Below are positions 16,163-25,689 of a DNA stretch of 64,000 nt, in pieces. This DNA comes from an uncultured Oscillospiraceae bacterium (lineage in GTDB: Bacteria > Bacillota > Clostridia > Oscillospirales > Oscillospiraceae), in the NCBI GenBank assembly GCA_934659425.1, contig CAKUHU010000001.1, positions 62,001 through 126,000 of the forward strand, read 5' to 3'. A program made the translations under genes and the position numbers. Numbering within the stretch: position 1 is the stretch's first letter; every line of letters starts with the position of its first letter. The notes beneath the pieces were generated by a model. It was not told where the DNA came from, ran no database searches, and worked only from the letters and a program-made list of their open reading frames with translations.

Positions 16163-16454
16163 TTCGTTAAGTAGGAAACTGAACCTTTTGAACAGGCAGG
16201 CAATTTAACCTGTTTCAAGATAAATTGAGGAGCAGACAGCCTATACTAACACGGATACTGTTAATTCCATATAGTCTGATCGGCGGCAATCTTACGATAT
16301 TGCTGCCGATTTCCTCTTCGAGTGTGGTATGTCAATACGGCATAGAAAATCAAGCGGCGTTTAGACGTTTTTATCCTCGAAAACAGCCCCGAAACGCAAC
16401 AAAAAAATTCCAGCACCACGCCATTAACGTGATGCTGGAATTTAAGCAGTATAC
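16163..16454. other. Non-coding stretch at the right end of the island
   Basis: No convincing gene. It holds a hairpin at about 16278-16311 (TCGGCGGCAAT against ATTGCTGCCGA) followed by TTTCC, which may end the lipoprotein transcript. The minus-strand terminator at 16404-16444 lies at its right side. Confidence 0.5.
16404..16444 (-). terminator. Terminator after the rlmD extension remnant
   Basis: AAATTCCAGCA and TGCTGGAATTT pair with one mismatch deeper in the stem, and on the minus strand seven T residues follow. It ends transcripts coming from rlmD through the element-derived extension. Confidence 0.8.
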
Positions 16455-16698
16455 TCACTGTGAAATTAAGCCAAAATGCCGCAGCGCATCCTTGATCGCC
16501 TCGACCTTTTCAGGCGGGCAGGGATGATATTTATGCTTTCTCTGTTCCACTGCATTCGGTGCTTTGTGCATATCCAGCCCAAACCATACGCTTGACCTCG
16601 GCAATATATGCCGTATGGACTTTGAAGCCGTACTTTTCCTGCACATACTCTTGGATACGCTTGTAGGTCGGATGCTCCTTGACCTCGCCGGTTTCCAC
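16455..16698 (-). pseudogene. Remnant of element-encoded C-terminal extension of RlmD
   Basis: Directly after the rlmD stop, and in the same frame, the minus strand reads METGEVKEHPTYKRIQEY then EKYGFKVHTAYIAEVKR. After one frameshift near 16585 it reads GLDMHKAPNAVEQRKHKYHP and CPPEKVEAIKDALRHFGL, followed by a stop and a terminator. I remember this domain as the C-terminal extension that integrated conjugative elements add to 23S rRNA methyltransferases and to serine recombinases in Clostridia. It is now cut off from RlmD by a stop codon and broken by a frameshift. Confidence 0.7.
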
Positions 16699-16710
16699 CT
16701 CCATCCTGAC

Positions 16711-18081
16711 CTAAACCGTCAGTGGATTTGTTTCCCGTGACAAGAGGACGACCGTTTCCACATGATATGTGCGGGGGAAGAGATCTACGGCGGCGACCCT
16801 TTGAACGGTGTAGCCCAGGAGGGAAAAACGATTTACGTCCCGGGCCAAGGTGGCGGGGTCGCAGGAGATGTATACCACCCGGGAGGGGGACATCTGGGCG
16901 ATGGACTCCACCACCTGGGGGGCCAGCCCCTTCCGGGGCGGATCTACGGTGACAACGTCAGGCCGGACGCCTTCCGCCGCCAGATGGGCGGCGATGTCAG
17001 AGGCATCACCGCAGAAGAACTCGGCGTTTTCGATGCCGTTGCGCTTGGCGTTTTCTCTGGCATCCACGATGGCCTCCGGAATGATCTCCCCGCCGATGAC
17101 CCGGCGGGCGCGCTGGGCCAGGCAGAGGGTAATGGTACCGATGCCGCAGTAGAGGTCCACTGCCGTCTCACCGCCGGTGAGGGCGGCGTAATCCAGGGCC
17201 AGACCGTAGAGGACCTCGGCCTGGGGGGCGTTGACTTGATAAAAGGAGGGGACGGACAGTCGGAAGGTGAGGCCCCGCAGGGTGTCCATCAGGTAGTTAT
17301 CCCCCCAGAGGGTGCGGTAACAGTCCCCTAAGATGACGTTGTTCCTCTTTTCGTTGATCCCCAGCACCACGCCCTTCAGGCCGGGCTCGGCGTTCCGGAG
17401 GGCGCGGACAAGCTCCTGCTCCCGGGGAAGGGCTTTGCCGTTTATCAGAAGGCAGCACAGACTCTCCCCTGCCCGGTTGGTGCGGACATAGAGGTGGCGG
17501 AGAAGGCCGTCCCCTGTGCGCTCGTTGTAGGCTGGGATGCCATAGGTGGACATAAACTCCTTGACAGCCTGACGGATATGGGCGGCAGGTCGGGGCTGCA
17601 GAAGGCAGTCATCCACATCGGTGACGGCATGGGTCCGGGCAGCATAGAAGCCGATGGCGCCATCGGAGACGGGAAACTGCACCTTATTTCGATAACGATT
17701 TGTATTTTTAGAGCCATATATTACAGAAACGGGGGTGTCACAGCCGCCGATTCGGCGCAGGCAGTCGGCCACCTTTTGACGTTTGAAGGTCAGTTCCTCG
17801 TCATAGGTCATGTGACGGAGGGCGCAGCCGCCGCAGGCTGTATCATATGGACAGTCCGATTCGATCCGCTGGGGAGAGGGGATCTCTACCTCGTCCACGT
17901 GACCCCAGGCGGAGGATTTGCCCACCTTGTCCAATTGGACGAGGCAACGCTCTCCCCGGAGGGCGCCGGAGACAAAGCAGGTCATGCCATCGGGCAAGCG
18001 GGCAACGCCCTCCCCATTGGCGCCATAGCCGTGGATGGTGAGGGAGAGGGCGGGGAGCGGACGTTGTTTCTTCATTCCCAT
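16711..18081 (-). CDS. rlmD: 23S rRNA (uracil-5-)-methyltransferase RlmD
   Basis: A 456-residue S-adenosylmethionine-dependent rRNA uridine C5 methyltransferase. An N-terminal TRAM domain (residues 8-65) is followed by the iron-sulfur cysteines (CPYDTACGGCALRH, about residues 77-90). The methyltransferase domain comes next, with VDLYCGIGTITLCLAQ, VDPPRKGL and the catalytic SCDPATLARD. It ends RTYHVETVVLLSRETNPLTV; the last residues beyond LLSRE look element-derived. The stop of the upstream lipoprotein gene overlaps the start region. The 3' end is the target of the island (see the remnant next to it). Confidence 0.95.
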   Translation of the reverse strand: MGMKKQRPLPALSLTIHGYGANGEGVARLPDGMTCFVSGALRGERCLVQLDKVGKSSAWGHVDEVEIPSPQRIESDCPYDTACGGCALRHMTYDEELTFKRQKVADCLRRIGGCDTPVSVIYGSKNTNRYRNKVQFPVSDGAIGFYAARTHAVTDVDDCLLQPRPAAHIRQAVKEFMSTYGIPAYNERTGDGLLRHLYVRTNRAGESLCCLLINGKALPREQELVRALRNAEPGLKGVVLGINEKRNNVILGDCYRTLWGDNYLMDTLRGLTFRLSVPSFYQVNAPQAEVLYGLALDYAALTGGETAVDLYCGIGTITLCLAQRARRVIGGEIIPEAIVDARENAKRNGIENAEFFCGDASDIAAHLAAEGVRPDVVTVDPPRKGLAPQVVESIAQMSPSRVVYISCDPATLARDVNRFSLLGYTVQRVAAVDLFPRTYHVETVVLLSRETNPLTV

Positions 18082-18866
18082 GGGGCAAAAATATCCTCCA
18101 ATTCAGTGTAGGGGATGGCAAAAGTGGGACAGCCCACGGCCCGGGGCAGGTCGCCGCTGGGGTAATAGCAGACCAAGCTGTCTTCGGTAAGGTAGAACTG
18201 TTCGGAATTGTAAGCAGCGCGGAGAGCGTCGGCGTCCAGCACGGTGTTAGAGTAGCTGCCGGCCGCGTTGAGCGCAAGGAGGGCGGACAGGACCCGCTCC
18301 CGGGCCTGGTCTGCCGGACAGGTGAAGAGGTCGGCAAAGGACAGCCGCTCTCCGGTGACCAGATCAAAGGTGTCCCCGATGGGATAGAGGGCGGGGGCAG
18401 GGGTGCCGAAGCTGCTGTAGTGGCTCCGCAGGATGCTGACCCGGGAGGGAGTTTCCATGGTCAGTTCATAGCTTTCGGTGTCCGCATAGGCATAGAAGGG
18501 AAAGTCGGCCATCAGGGAGGCCTTGTAATCATCCACTGCCCAGGCGGAGAGCTCGGAAGAGGAGGAAGCCAGGTCGTCCAACTCGGTGGCATAATAGGTG
18601 TTGACCGCTTCATAGGCGGGGATGCCGTCTGCATTTTGAATCTTGGGGAGGTGATATTCCGGAGAAAAGACCGGAGTCTCCCGGCCCTCCACAGAGAAGG
18701 CAGTCATATAGACCTGTTCTCCCCACTCTGGGGAGGGGAGAGGGGAGGCCTCCGGAGTGGGGACGGCCTCAGAAGGAGAGGGGGCGGGGGAGAAATCGTG
18801 GGATATGGTGGCACAGCCGGCCAGCAGCAGACACAGTGCCAGAGGGAGGGCAAGTTTAGAAGTCAT
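18072..18866 (-). CDS. Lipoprotein with DUF3298/RsiV-like domain
   Basis: A 264-residue exported lipoprotein. The signal peptide ends in LLAGC, a Pro/Ser-rich linker follows to about residue 48, and then a globular domain. It contains VNTYYATELDDLASSS, a central beta-rich part, TGERLSFADLFTCPADQARE and a C-terminal YYPSGDLPRAVGCPTFAIPY. This matches the DUF4163/DUF3298 fold known from RsiV-like proteins, which bind peptidoglycan-active enzymes in one studied case; no sigma factor is nearby, so no function is claimed. It overlaps rlmD by 10 bp and shares its operon. Confidence 0.8.
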   Translation of the reverse strand: MTSKLALPLALCLLLAGCATISHDFSPAPSPSEAVPTPEASPLPSPEWGEQVYMTAFSVEGRETPVFSPEYHLPKIQNADGIPAYEAVNTYYATELDDLASSSSELSAWAVDDYKASLMADFPFYAYADTESYELTMETPSRVSILRSHYSSFGTPAPALYPIGDTFDLVTGERLSFADLFTCPADQARERVLSALLALNAAGSYSNTVLDADALRAAYNSEQFYLTEDSLVCYYPSGDLPRAVGCPTFAIPYTELEDIFAPWE

Positions 18867-18942
18867 AAAGATCTCCTTTTTCGGAAATGATCGATTTTCT
18901 ATAGTTTACCACGACAAAAGCGGGAGGTAAAGGAAATTCCTC

Positions 18943-18971
18943 TTGTGAAGGGGCAATATGGAACGTATAAT
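18943..18971 (+). promoter_or_regulatory. SigA-type promoter of the aminotransferase gene
   Basis: TTGTGA (18943-18948), a 17-bp spacer and TATAAT (18966-18971) stand 60 bp before the start codon. Confidence 0.75.
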
Positions 18972-19030
18972 CAAAAATACCATATGGGAAAAATTCTGCC
19001 GCAAAGTGCGGGGGACAAGGAGGCAGCAGG

Positions 19031-20239
19031 ATGAAATACGATTTTACTTCTATCATAGACCGGCGAGGGAAGGATGCCCAGGCGGTGGATAGATTGGGCG
19101 TAAGTCCCCGTGTTCCGCAATTGCCCAAGGAGGGCTTTGATGTCATCCCCATGTGGGTGGCGGATATGAACTTTCCCACGGTGCCCACGGTGATCCGGGC
19201 TATGATCGAGCGGGCGGAGCATCCGGCCTTTGGGTATTTTTCCCCCTCGGAGGAATATTACAGCTCCATCCTTCGCTGGCACGAAAAGCGCAATGGAGTC
19301 ACCGGGATGACGAAGGAGTGCATTGGATATGAAAACGGTGTGCTGGGCGGCGTCATTAGTGCCCTGAATGTCTCCTGCTCCAGAGGGGACAACGTGCTGG
19401 TCCACTCTCCCACCTACATCGGTTTTACCAACACGCTGACCAACAACGGCTACCGTATCGTCCACTCACCGTTGCGCAGGGACAGCCAGGGCGTATGGCG
19501 GATGGACTTTGAAGATATGGAGCGGAAGATCGTGGAGAAAAACATCCACGCCGCCATTTTCTGCTCTCCCCACAACCCCTGCGGCCGGGTCTGGGAGCGT
19601 TGGGAGATCGAAGGCATCATGGAGATCTGCCGCAAGCATGATGTGTATGTGGTTTCTGATGAGATCTGGTCAGATATCATCCTTGCCGGGCACACCCACA
19701 TACCCACCCAGTCGGTGAGCGAGGATGCCCGGCAGCGCACGGTGGCCCTCTATTCCCCCTCTAAGACCTTTAACCTGGCCGGACTGGTGGGCAGCTATCA
19801 CGTCATCTACAACCAATGGATCCGGGAGAGGATAAAAAAGGAGTCCTCTCTATGCCATTACAATGACATGAACGTGATGTCCATGCACGCTTTGATTGGG
19901 GCATATCAGCCGGAAGGCTTTGCATGGGTGAACGAGCTGTGCCAGGTATTGACGGGCAATGTGGACTACGCCTGTGAATATATTGCGGAGCATTTTGAGG
20001 GGGTGGAGGTATCCAAGCCCCAGGGCACCTATATGCTGTTTTTGGACTGCGTCGACTGGTGTGAAAAGCATGGAAAGACCATTGATGAGCTTCAAAAAGC
20101 TGGATGGGACGTGGGCGTGGCCTGGCAGGATGGCCGGCCCTTTCATGGGCCCTGCCACATCCGCATGAACCTGGCTCTGCCTCTTTCCCGGGTGCAGGAG
20201 GCCTTCGGGCGGCTGGATCAGTACGTGTTTCATTCCTGA
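19031..20239 (+). CDS. PatB/MalY-type aminotransferase (cystathionine beta-lyase-like)
   Basis: A 402-residue fold-type I PLP enzyme. [15 protein letters not shown] near the N-terminus, [20 protein letters not shown] and the PLP lysine Lys245 in [11 protein letters not shown] are the usual MalY/PatB landmarks. Members cleave C-S bonds of cystathionine or related thioethers to give a thiol, pyruvate and ammonia. AAGGAGG precedes the start. It has its own promoter, diverges from the lipoprotein-rlmD operon, and a GC-rich hairpin follows its stop. Confidence 0.9.
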   Translation: MKYDFTSIIDRRGKDAQAVDRLGVSPRVPQLPKEGFDVIPMWVADMNFPTVPTVIRAMIERAEHPAFGYFSPSEEYYSSILRWHEKRNGVTGMTKECIGYENGVLGGVISALNVSCSRGDNVLVHSPTYIGFTNTLTNNGYRIVHSPLRRDSQGVWRMDFEDMERKIVEKNIHAAIFCSPHNPCGRVWERWEIEGIMEICRKHDVYVVSDEIWSDIILAGHTHIPTQSVSEDARQRTVALYSPSKTFNLAGLVGSYHVIYNQWIRERIKKESSLCHYNDMNVMSMHALIGAYQPEGFAWVNELCQVLTGNVDYACEYIAEHFEGVEVSKPQGTYMLFLDCVDWCEKHGKTIDELQKAGWDVGVAWQDGRPFHGPCHIRMNLALPLSRVQEAFGRLDQYVFHS

Positions 20240-20256
20240 GGAGGGAATGGGGCCCG

Positions 20257-20281
20257 GCCCCTGCGGCAACCGGGGCTTTTT
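20257..20281 (+). terminator. Terminator after the aminotransferase gene
   Basis: A short GC stem (GCCCC at 20257-20261 with GGGGC at 20272-20276) is followed directly by five T residues. Confidence 0.55.
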
Positions 20282-20341
20282 GTGCAGTTGTGCGGCGGCT
20301 CTGTTTGTTTACAATTTTTTCTTTTTTATTGGGGAAAAATG

Positions 20342-20350
20342 TGATATACT
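20342..20350 (+). promoter_or_regulatory. Extended -10 promoter of secA
   Basis: TGATATACT has the TGn extension in front of a TATACT box, 51 bp before the secA start. The -35 region is only T-rich, as is common with extended -10 promoters. Confidence 0.5.
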
Positions 20351-20400
20351 CTATTGTAACATTGCGCAAAATCACCGTACACAGGAAAGGTGACAAGGAT

Positions 20401-23163
20401 ATGGGTATTTTACGAAAAATTTTCGGCACCACCTCAGAGAAAGAGGTCAGGGCTTTGGAGCCTATCGTGAAGAAAATTGAGGCCTTAGAGGAGCCCTACA
20501 AGGCGCTGACCGATGCAGAGCTCCAGGCCAAGACGCCGGAGTTCAAAGAGCGGCTCCAGAACGGGGAGACCCTGGACGACATCCTGCCGGAGGCCTTCGC
20601 CGTCTGCCGGGAGGCCGCTGACCGGGTACTGGGTCTGCGCCCCTACCGGGTACAGCTCATCGGCGGCATCGTGCTCCATCAGGGGCGGATCGCTGAGATG
20701 CGCACCGGCGAGGGCAAGACCTTGGTGGCCACTCTGCCCGCCTACCTCAACGCCCTGACCGGCGAGGGCGTTCACATCGTGACCGTCAACGACTACCTGG
20801 CCAAGCGTGACTCGGAGTGGATGGGCAAGCTCTACCGGTTTTTGGGCCTCACGGTGGGACTCATCATCCACGATGTGTTCCCCGCTGACCGGAAGAAGGC
20901 CTATGCCGCCGATATCACTTACGGTACCAACAACGAGTTTGGCTTTGACTACCTGCGGGATAACATGGCTATCTACGCTGCCGAACTGGTGCAGCGGGGT
21001 CATGCCTTTGCCGTTGTGGACGAGGTGGACTCCATCCTCATCGACGAGGCCAGAACGCCGCTGATCATTTCCGGCCAGGGGGAGCAGTCCACCCAGCTCT
21101 ATCAGATCGTGGACCACTTCGCCTCCACCCTGAAGGCAAAGGTGTATGCCAAGACTGACTCCAAGGAGGAGGAAGATCCGGACATCGACGCGGACTATGT
21201 GGTGGATGAGAAGGCCAAGACGGTCACCCTCACTGCCCGGGGCGTGGCCAAGGCGGAGAAGGCCTTCAATGTGGAGAACCTGTCTGACCCGGAGAACACC
21301 ACACTGTCCCACCACATCAACCAGGCCATCCGGGCCCGGGGTCTCATGAAGCGGGACATCGACTATGTGGTGAAGGACAACCAGATCATCATCGTCGACG
21401 AGTTTACCGGGCGGCTCATGTTTGGCCGCCGGTATTCTGAGGGGCTCCACCAGGCCATTGAAGCTAAGGAGAAGGTGGAGGTCCAGCGAGAGTCCAAGAC
21501 GCTGGCCACCATCACCTTCCAGAACTATTTCCGGCTTTATGGAAAGCTCTCCGGCATGACGGGCACCGCCATGACCGAGGAGGAGGAGTTCAACGGCACC
21601 TATGCCCTGGACGTGGTGGAGATCCCCACCAACCGGCCCGTGGCTCGGAAGGATCACAACGATGTGGTTTATAAGACAGAGGCGGGCAAGTTCCGGGCGG
21701 TGATCCGTCAGATCCAGGAGTGCCACGAGAAGGGCCAGCCGGTGCTGGTGGGCACCATCTCCATTGAGAAATCAGAGCTTTTGTCTGAGCTTCTCAAGCG
21801 GGAGGGGATCAAGCACAATGTGCTCAACGCCAAGAACCACGAGAAGGAAGCGGAGATCGTGGCCCAGGCGGGCAAGTTCGGCGCCGTCACTGTGGCCACC
21901 AACATGGCCGGCCGGGGCACGGACATCATGCTGGGCGGCAACGCGGAGTTTTTGGCTAAGGCGGATCTCCGCAAGGCGGGGCTCAGCGACGAACTCATCG
22001 CCGAGGCCACCGGCTTTGCTGAGACCGATGATCAGGAGATCATTGATGCCCGGAAGGCCTTCCAGGCCGCGGAGGCCAAATATAAAGAGGAGATCCGGCC
22101 CGAGGCTGACAAGGTCCGGGAGGCCGGCGGCCTCTTCATCGTGGGCACCGAGCGCCACGAGTCCCGGCGGATCGACAACCAGCTCCGGGGCCGCGCCGGA
22201 CGGCAGGGGGATCCCGGCGAGACTCGGTTCTTCCTCTCCTTGGAGGATGACATCATGCGGCTGTTTGGCTCGGAGCGGGTCATGGGCATGATGGAGAAGT
22301 TGGGGGTGGATGAGGATACCCCTATCGAGCAGAAGATGCTGACCAACGCCATTGAGAACTCGCAGAAGCAGGTGGAATCCCGGAACTTCCAGACCCGGAA
22401 GACGGTGCTGGAGTACGACGACGTGATGAACACCCAGCGGGAGGTCATCTATAAGCAACGCCGTCAGGTGCTCAATGGGGAGGACCTTCAGGAGAATATC
22501 CGGAAGATGATTGCAGGCGGCATTGAAAGTGCAGTCCACGGTCATATGGGCGAGCATGACCGGCTGGACGCCGAAGGCTGGCGGGAGGCCACTGAGCATT
22601 TCCGGGGTGTCTTTCTGGGCCCCGACGAGCTGAGATATACCGACGAGGAGCTGGCGGAGCTCAGTGCCGAGGAGCTGTGTGAACAGCTTAAGGAGAAGGC
22701 TGTCACGCTCTACGCGGCTAAGGAACGGGAGATCGGCTCTCCCCTCATGCGGGAGCTGGAGCGGGTGATTATGCTTCGGGTGGTAGACGAATATTGGATG
22801 GACCACATCGACGCCATGCAGGAGCTTCGCCAGGGCATTGGCCTGCGGGCCTATGGACAGAGCAATCCTGTCATTGAGTATAAGCGGGAAGGCTACGACA
22901 TGTTTGAGGAAATGATCGCGGCCATCCAGGAGGAGACGGTGCGCCGGCTGTTCCTGGCCCGCATCCAGCCCCAGGGCGAGGTCAAGCGGGAGCGGGTGGC
23001 AAAGGTCACCGGCGAGTCCGGCGGCAGCGACCAGACGGTGAAGAAGCAGCCTGTGGTCCGCAAAGGCCAGAAGATTGGGCGGAACGATCCCTGTCCCTGC
23101 GGAAGCGGGAAAAAGTGGAAGAAATGCACTTGTAAGGAATATCACTCCGAAGAGGATATGTAA
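20401..23163 (+). CDS. secA: Protein translocase ATPase SecA
   Basis: A 920-residue motor that drives unfolded preproteins through SecYEG. Landmarks in order: [20 protein letters not shown] at the start, Walker A region [23 protein letters not shown], the [15 protein letters not shown] box and [12 protein letters not shown]. Then come [33 protein letters not shown] and the C-terminal zinc motif [14 protein letters not shown]. The start at 20401 is preceded by AAAGGTGACAAGG; the much longer open frame upstream runs through the terminator and is not used. Length is slightly above the Bacillus protein, from an acidic insert near residues 250-265. Confidence 0.97.
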   Translation: MGILRKIFGTTSEKEVRALEPIVKKIEALEEPYKALTDAELQAKTPEFKERLQNGETLDDILPEAFAVCREAADRVLGLRPYRVQLIGGIVLHQGRIAEMRTGEGKTLVATLPAYLNALTGEGVHIVTVNDYLAKRDSEWMGKLYRFLGLTVGLIIHDVFPADRKKAYAADITYGTNNEFGFDYLRDNMAIYAAELVQRGHAFAVVDEVDSILIDEARTPLIISGQGEQSTQLYQIVDHFASTLKAKVYAKTDSKEEEDPDIDADYVVDEKAKTVTLTARGVAKAEKAFNVENLSDPENTTLSHHINQAIRARGLMKRDIDYVVKDNQIIIVDEFTGRLMFGRRYSEGLHQAIEAKEKVEVQRESKTLATITFQNYFRLYGKLSGMTGTAMTEEEEFNGTYALDVVEIPTNRPVARKDHNDVVYKTEAGKFRAVIRQIQECHEKGQPVLVGTISIEKSELLSELLKREGIKHNVLNAKNHEKEAEIVAQAGKFGAVTVATNMAGRGTDIMLGGNAEFLAKADLRKAGLSDELIAEATGFAETDDQEIIDARKAFQAAEAKYKEEIRPEADKVREAGGLFIVGTERHESRRIDNQLRGRAGRQGDPGETRFFLSLEDDIMRLFGSERVMGMMEKLGVDEDTPIEQKMLTNAIENSQKQVESRNFQTRKTVLEYDDVMNTQREVIYKQRRQVLNGEDLQENIRKMIAGGIESAVHGHMGEHDRLDAEGWREATEHFRGVFLGPDELRYTDEELAELSAEELCEQLKEKAVTLYAAKEREIGSPLMRELERVIMLRVVDEYWMDHIDAMQELRQGIGLRAYGQSNPVIEYKREGYDMFEEMIAAIQEETVRRLFLARIQPQGEVKRERVAKVTGESGGSDQTVKKQPVVRKGQKIGRNDPCPCGSGKKWKKCTCKEYHSEEDM

Positions 23164-23178
23164 CAGACAAAGGGGACT

Positions 23179-23226
23179 GCACAGCCTTCACCGACCGTGA
23201 CTTGGGGCGGTGGGGGCTGTGCTTTC
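23179..23226 (+). terminator. Hairpin after secA
   Basis: GCACAGCC (23179-23186) pairs with GGCTGTGC (23215-23222) with further pairing inside, followed by a short TTT. A moderate terminator between secA and pgeF. Confidence 0.5.
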
Positions 23227-23269
23227 ATACCGATGTGATCTGCGCCGACGCAGGAAGAAAGGAGCCGAC

Positions 23270-24079
23270 ATGGAACTTATCGATAAAACCCTTCAGGGAG
23301 TCCCCTTTCAAATCTCTCCTCAGCTTGCCCGAGCGGGGGTCAGGCATGGTTTCACCACCCGGCTGGGAGGCGTGTCAGAGGGGACCTATGCTTCGCTGAA
23401 TTTGGGGATCAACCGGGGAGATGATCCGATCCGGGTGTGGGAGAATTACCGGCTGGTCTGCCGCGGGCTGGAGGTGGATCCGGCGAAGCTGATTTTTTCC
23501 AGCCAGGTCCATGGGGACACCGTCCGGTGTGTCACCTCCGCCGATGCGGGAAAGGGCCTGGACAAAAAGGTGGATTATGATGCCGACGGACTGATCACCG
23601 ACATCCCCGGCGTGACACTGGTGGTGTTCGGAGCCGACTGCCTTTCTGTGTTGCTTTGCGATCCGGTCCGCCGGGTGGCGGCGGCTGTCCACGCCGGTTG
23701 GCGAGGGACCGCCCTGGGCATTGTGGAGCGGGCAGTGGAAAAAATGGTGGGGTACTATGGGAGCAGAGTGTCCGACATTGTGGCTGCCATCGGCCCCGGT
23801 ATCTCCAAATGCTGCTTTGAGACCAGTGAGGATGTGCCCAACGCCATGACCGCCGCTCTGGGAGCTGCCGCCCTGCCCTATATTTCCGGGGGCGGGGAGG
23901 GAAAGTTCAAGGTGGATCTGAAGGGGCTCAACACCGTGCGCTTGGAGCGCGTAGGAGTGCGGAAAGAGCACATCGACATCTCTCCGGAGTGTACCTTCTG
24001 CGCTCCGGAGAAGTATTGGTCTCACCGGTATACCAAGGGAGAGCGGGGCAGCCAGGCTGCGCTCATCTCCCTGATGTGA
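23270..24079 (+). CDS. pgeF: Peptidoglycan editing factor PgeF (YfiH/laccase-domain family)
   Basis: A 269-residue cytoplasmic protein of the PgeF (YfiH, DUF152) family. Members clear wrongly built muropeptide precursors or act on purine nucleosides in studied cases. Family motifs: HGFTTRLGGVSEGTYASLNL, SQVHGDTV, GADCLSVLLCDP and the zinc-site AAVHAGWRGT, with AIGPGISKCCFE later. AAAGGAG precedes the ATG at 23270. It ends 9 nt before the binding lipoprotein gene, so the two are co-transcribed. Confidence 0.92.
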   Translation: MELIDKTLQGVPFQISPQLARAGVRHGFTTRLGGVSEGTYASLNLGINRGDDPIRVWENYRLVCRGLEVDPAKLIFSSQVHGDTVRCVTSADAGKGLDKKVDYDADGLITDIPGVTLVVFGADCLSVLLCDPVRRVAAAVHAGWRGTALGIVERAVEKMVGYYGSRVSDIVAAIGPGISKCCFETSEDVPNAMTAALGAAALPYISGGGEGKFKVDLKGLNTVRLERVGVRKEHIDISPECTFCAPEKYWSHRYTKGERGSQAALISLM

Positions 24080-24088
24080 GGGAAGGGC

Positions 24089-25624
24089 ATGAGAGGGAAA
24101 GGCAAGCTGTTGGCCGTGGCGCTGGCGGGAGCGCTGGCGCTCTCCGGCTGCGGGGCGGAGCCGGAACCTACGCCGGAGCCCACCGCCACACTGCCCCCCG
24201 TGGAAACTGCAGAGGGGCTGGATTTCGTGCTGCCATGCTATCCCAATGGGGGATTTCATCCCATGACAGGGACCAGCCAAATGAACGCAGTGTTGGAGCC
24301 GCTGCTGTACCGGGGGCTGTTTGCGGTGGACCGGCAGTTCCAAGCACAGGGGGACCTGTGCGAGGGATATACGGTCAGTGGGGACGGCCTCACCTGGACG
24401 TTTCGTTTGGCGGATGCCGTCTTTTCCGACGGCTCCCCCCTGACCGCCGCGGAAGCAGTGGAGTCATTGAACCAGGCCCGCCAGAGTGCCCGGTATGCCG
24501 GGCGGCTTGCCGATATCAGCCGCGTAGAAGCGGTCGGGGAAGGAGAGGTGGTGGTCACCCTTTCCCGGGCCAATGGCGCTCTTCCTGTGCTGCTGGATGT
24601 GCCGATCGTTAAAGAGACGGAGGATCCGCTCCGGCCCTTGGGAACTGGCCCCTATTATTTGGAGGGGGAAGGAGACAGCCTGGCACTCACAGCCAAGCCT
24701 GGGGCGGAGGTGCCGCTGGGCACCATCGCCCTGCGGTCTGTCCACGCCGACGACGATCTGGTCTATGCCTTTGATGCCCAGGAGATATCTCTGGTAAATA
24801 CAGATCTGACGGGGACCAATGTCCTGGGCTATTCTGGCCGGTTTGAGACGGTGGATTATCCCACCACCGGATTTTTATATCTGGGATGCAATGTCCGCTC
24901 TGGGGCCTGCCAGGAACAGGCGGTAAGGCAGGCCATTGCCCGGGCCTTTGACCGGGAAGAGATCGCGGGGACCCTGCTGGCAGGCCACGCCGTGGCCTCG
25001 GCGCTGCCAGTCCACCCCAATGCCGAAGTATATGATGGGGCGCTGGCCCGGCAGTTGGACTGTGACCCGGAGGGAGCCCAGGCCATCTTGGAGGGGGGCG
25101 GGTGGACGCTGAATGAGGAGGGGCGGCTCCGCAGGGGGCGCAGCAGCCTCTCCTTAAAGATCGTGGTAAATCAGGATAACATTTATAAGGTCACAGTGGT
25201 AGAGAGCCTGGCAGACGCGCTGGAGGAATTGGGGTGCGCTGTCACGGTGGAGAAGCTGCCTTGGGATGACTTTGTCACCGCCTTGGAGCGGCGGGAGTTC
25301 GATCTCTTTTTGGGGGAGACGGTGCTCACTGCCGACTTTGATTTAGAGAAGCTTTTGGGGACAGGCGGAGATCTGAACTACGGCGGATATTCCAGCGCCG
25401 AGACCGATGCGCTTTTGACCGCTTACCGGGCCGCCGGCGGGCAGGAGCGGGAGAAGGCGGCGGGCGCGCTTTATTCCCAGGTGACAGAGACGGCACCCGT
25501 CATATCGCTGTGTTTCAAAAATGGCTCTGTGCTGACCCAGTGGGGGCAGGTCAAAGGAGCGGAGCCCACCCAGAGGGATGTATTTGCCGGTTTGGAGAGC
25601 TGGATAGTGGCCGATTCTGAATAG
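24089..25624 (+). CDS. Peptide/nickel-type ABC transporter substrate-binding lipoprotein
   Basis: A 511-residue family 5 extracellular solute-binding protein. The signal peptide ends in the lipobox LSGC, and a Pro/Thr-rich linker follows. The domain has MNAVLEPLLYRGLFAVD, LTWTFRLADAVFSDGSPLTA (the usual oligopeptide-binding landmark) and FLYLGCNVRSGACQEQAVRQ. No permease or ATPase genes accompany it in this window, so the transporter must be encoded elsewhere or the protein is orphan. GAGGGAAGG precedes the ATG. Ligand unknown. Confidence 0.88.
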   Translation: MRGKGKLLAVALAGALALSGCGAEPEPTPEPTATLPPVETAEGLDFVLPCYPNGGFHPMTGTSQMNAVLEPLLYRGLFAVDRQFQAQGDLCEGYTVSGDGLTWTFRLADAVFSDGSPLTAAEAVESLNQARQSARYAGRLADISRVEAVGEGEVVVTLSRANGALPVLLDVPIVKETEDPLRPLGTGPYYLEGEGDSLALTAKPGAEVPLGTIALRSVHADDDLVYAFDAQEISLVNTDLTGTNVLGYSGRFETVDYPTTGFLYLGCNVRSGACQEQAVRQAIARAFDREEIAGTLLAGHAVASALPVHPNAEVYDGALARQLDCDPEGAQAILEGGGWTLNEEGRLRRGRSSLSLKIVVNQDNIYKVTVVESLADALEELGCAVTVEKLPWDDFVTALERREFDLFLGETVLTADFDLEKLLGTGGDLNYGGYSSAETDALLTAYRAAGGQEREKAAGALYSQVTETAPVISLCFKNGSVLTQWGQVKGAEPTQRDVFAGLESWIVADSE

Positions 25625-25689
25625 GGCTTGACAGTGTGGCCTTACCCATGACAGCAAAGGGGCTGCCGGCGGCCGTGGAGATAAGGGCG

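Noticed and set aside
20104-20400. N-terminal extension of SecA by about 99 residues
   Set aside because: The extra part overlaps the aminotransferase gene and its terminator; SecA begins at MGILRKIFG after a proper ribosome binding site.
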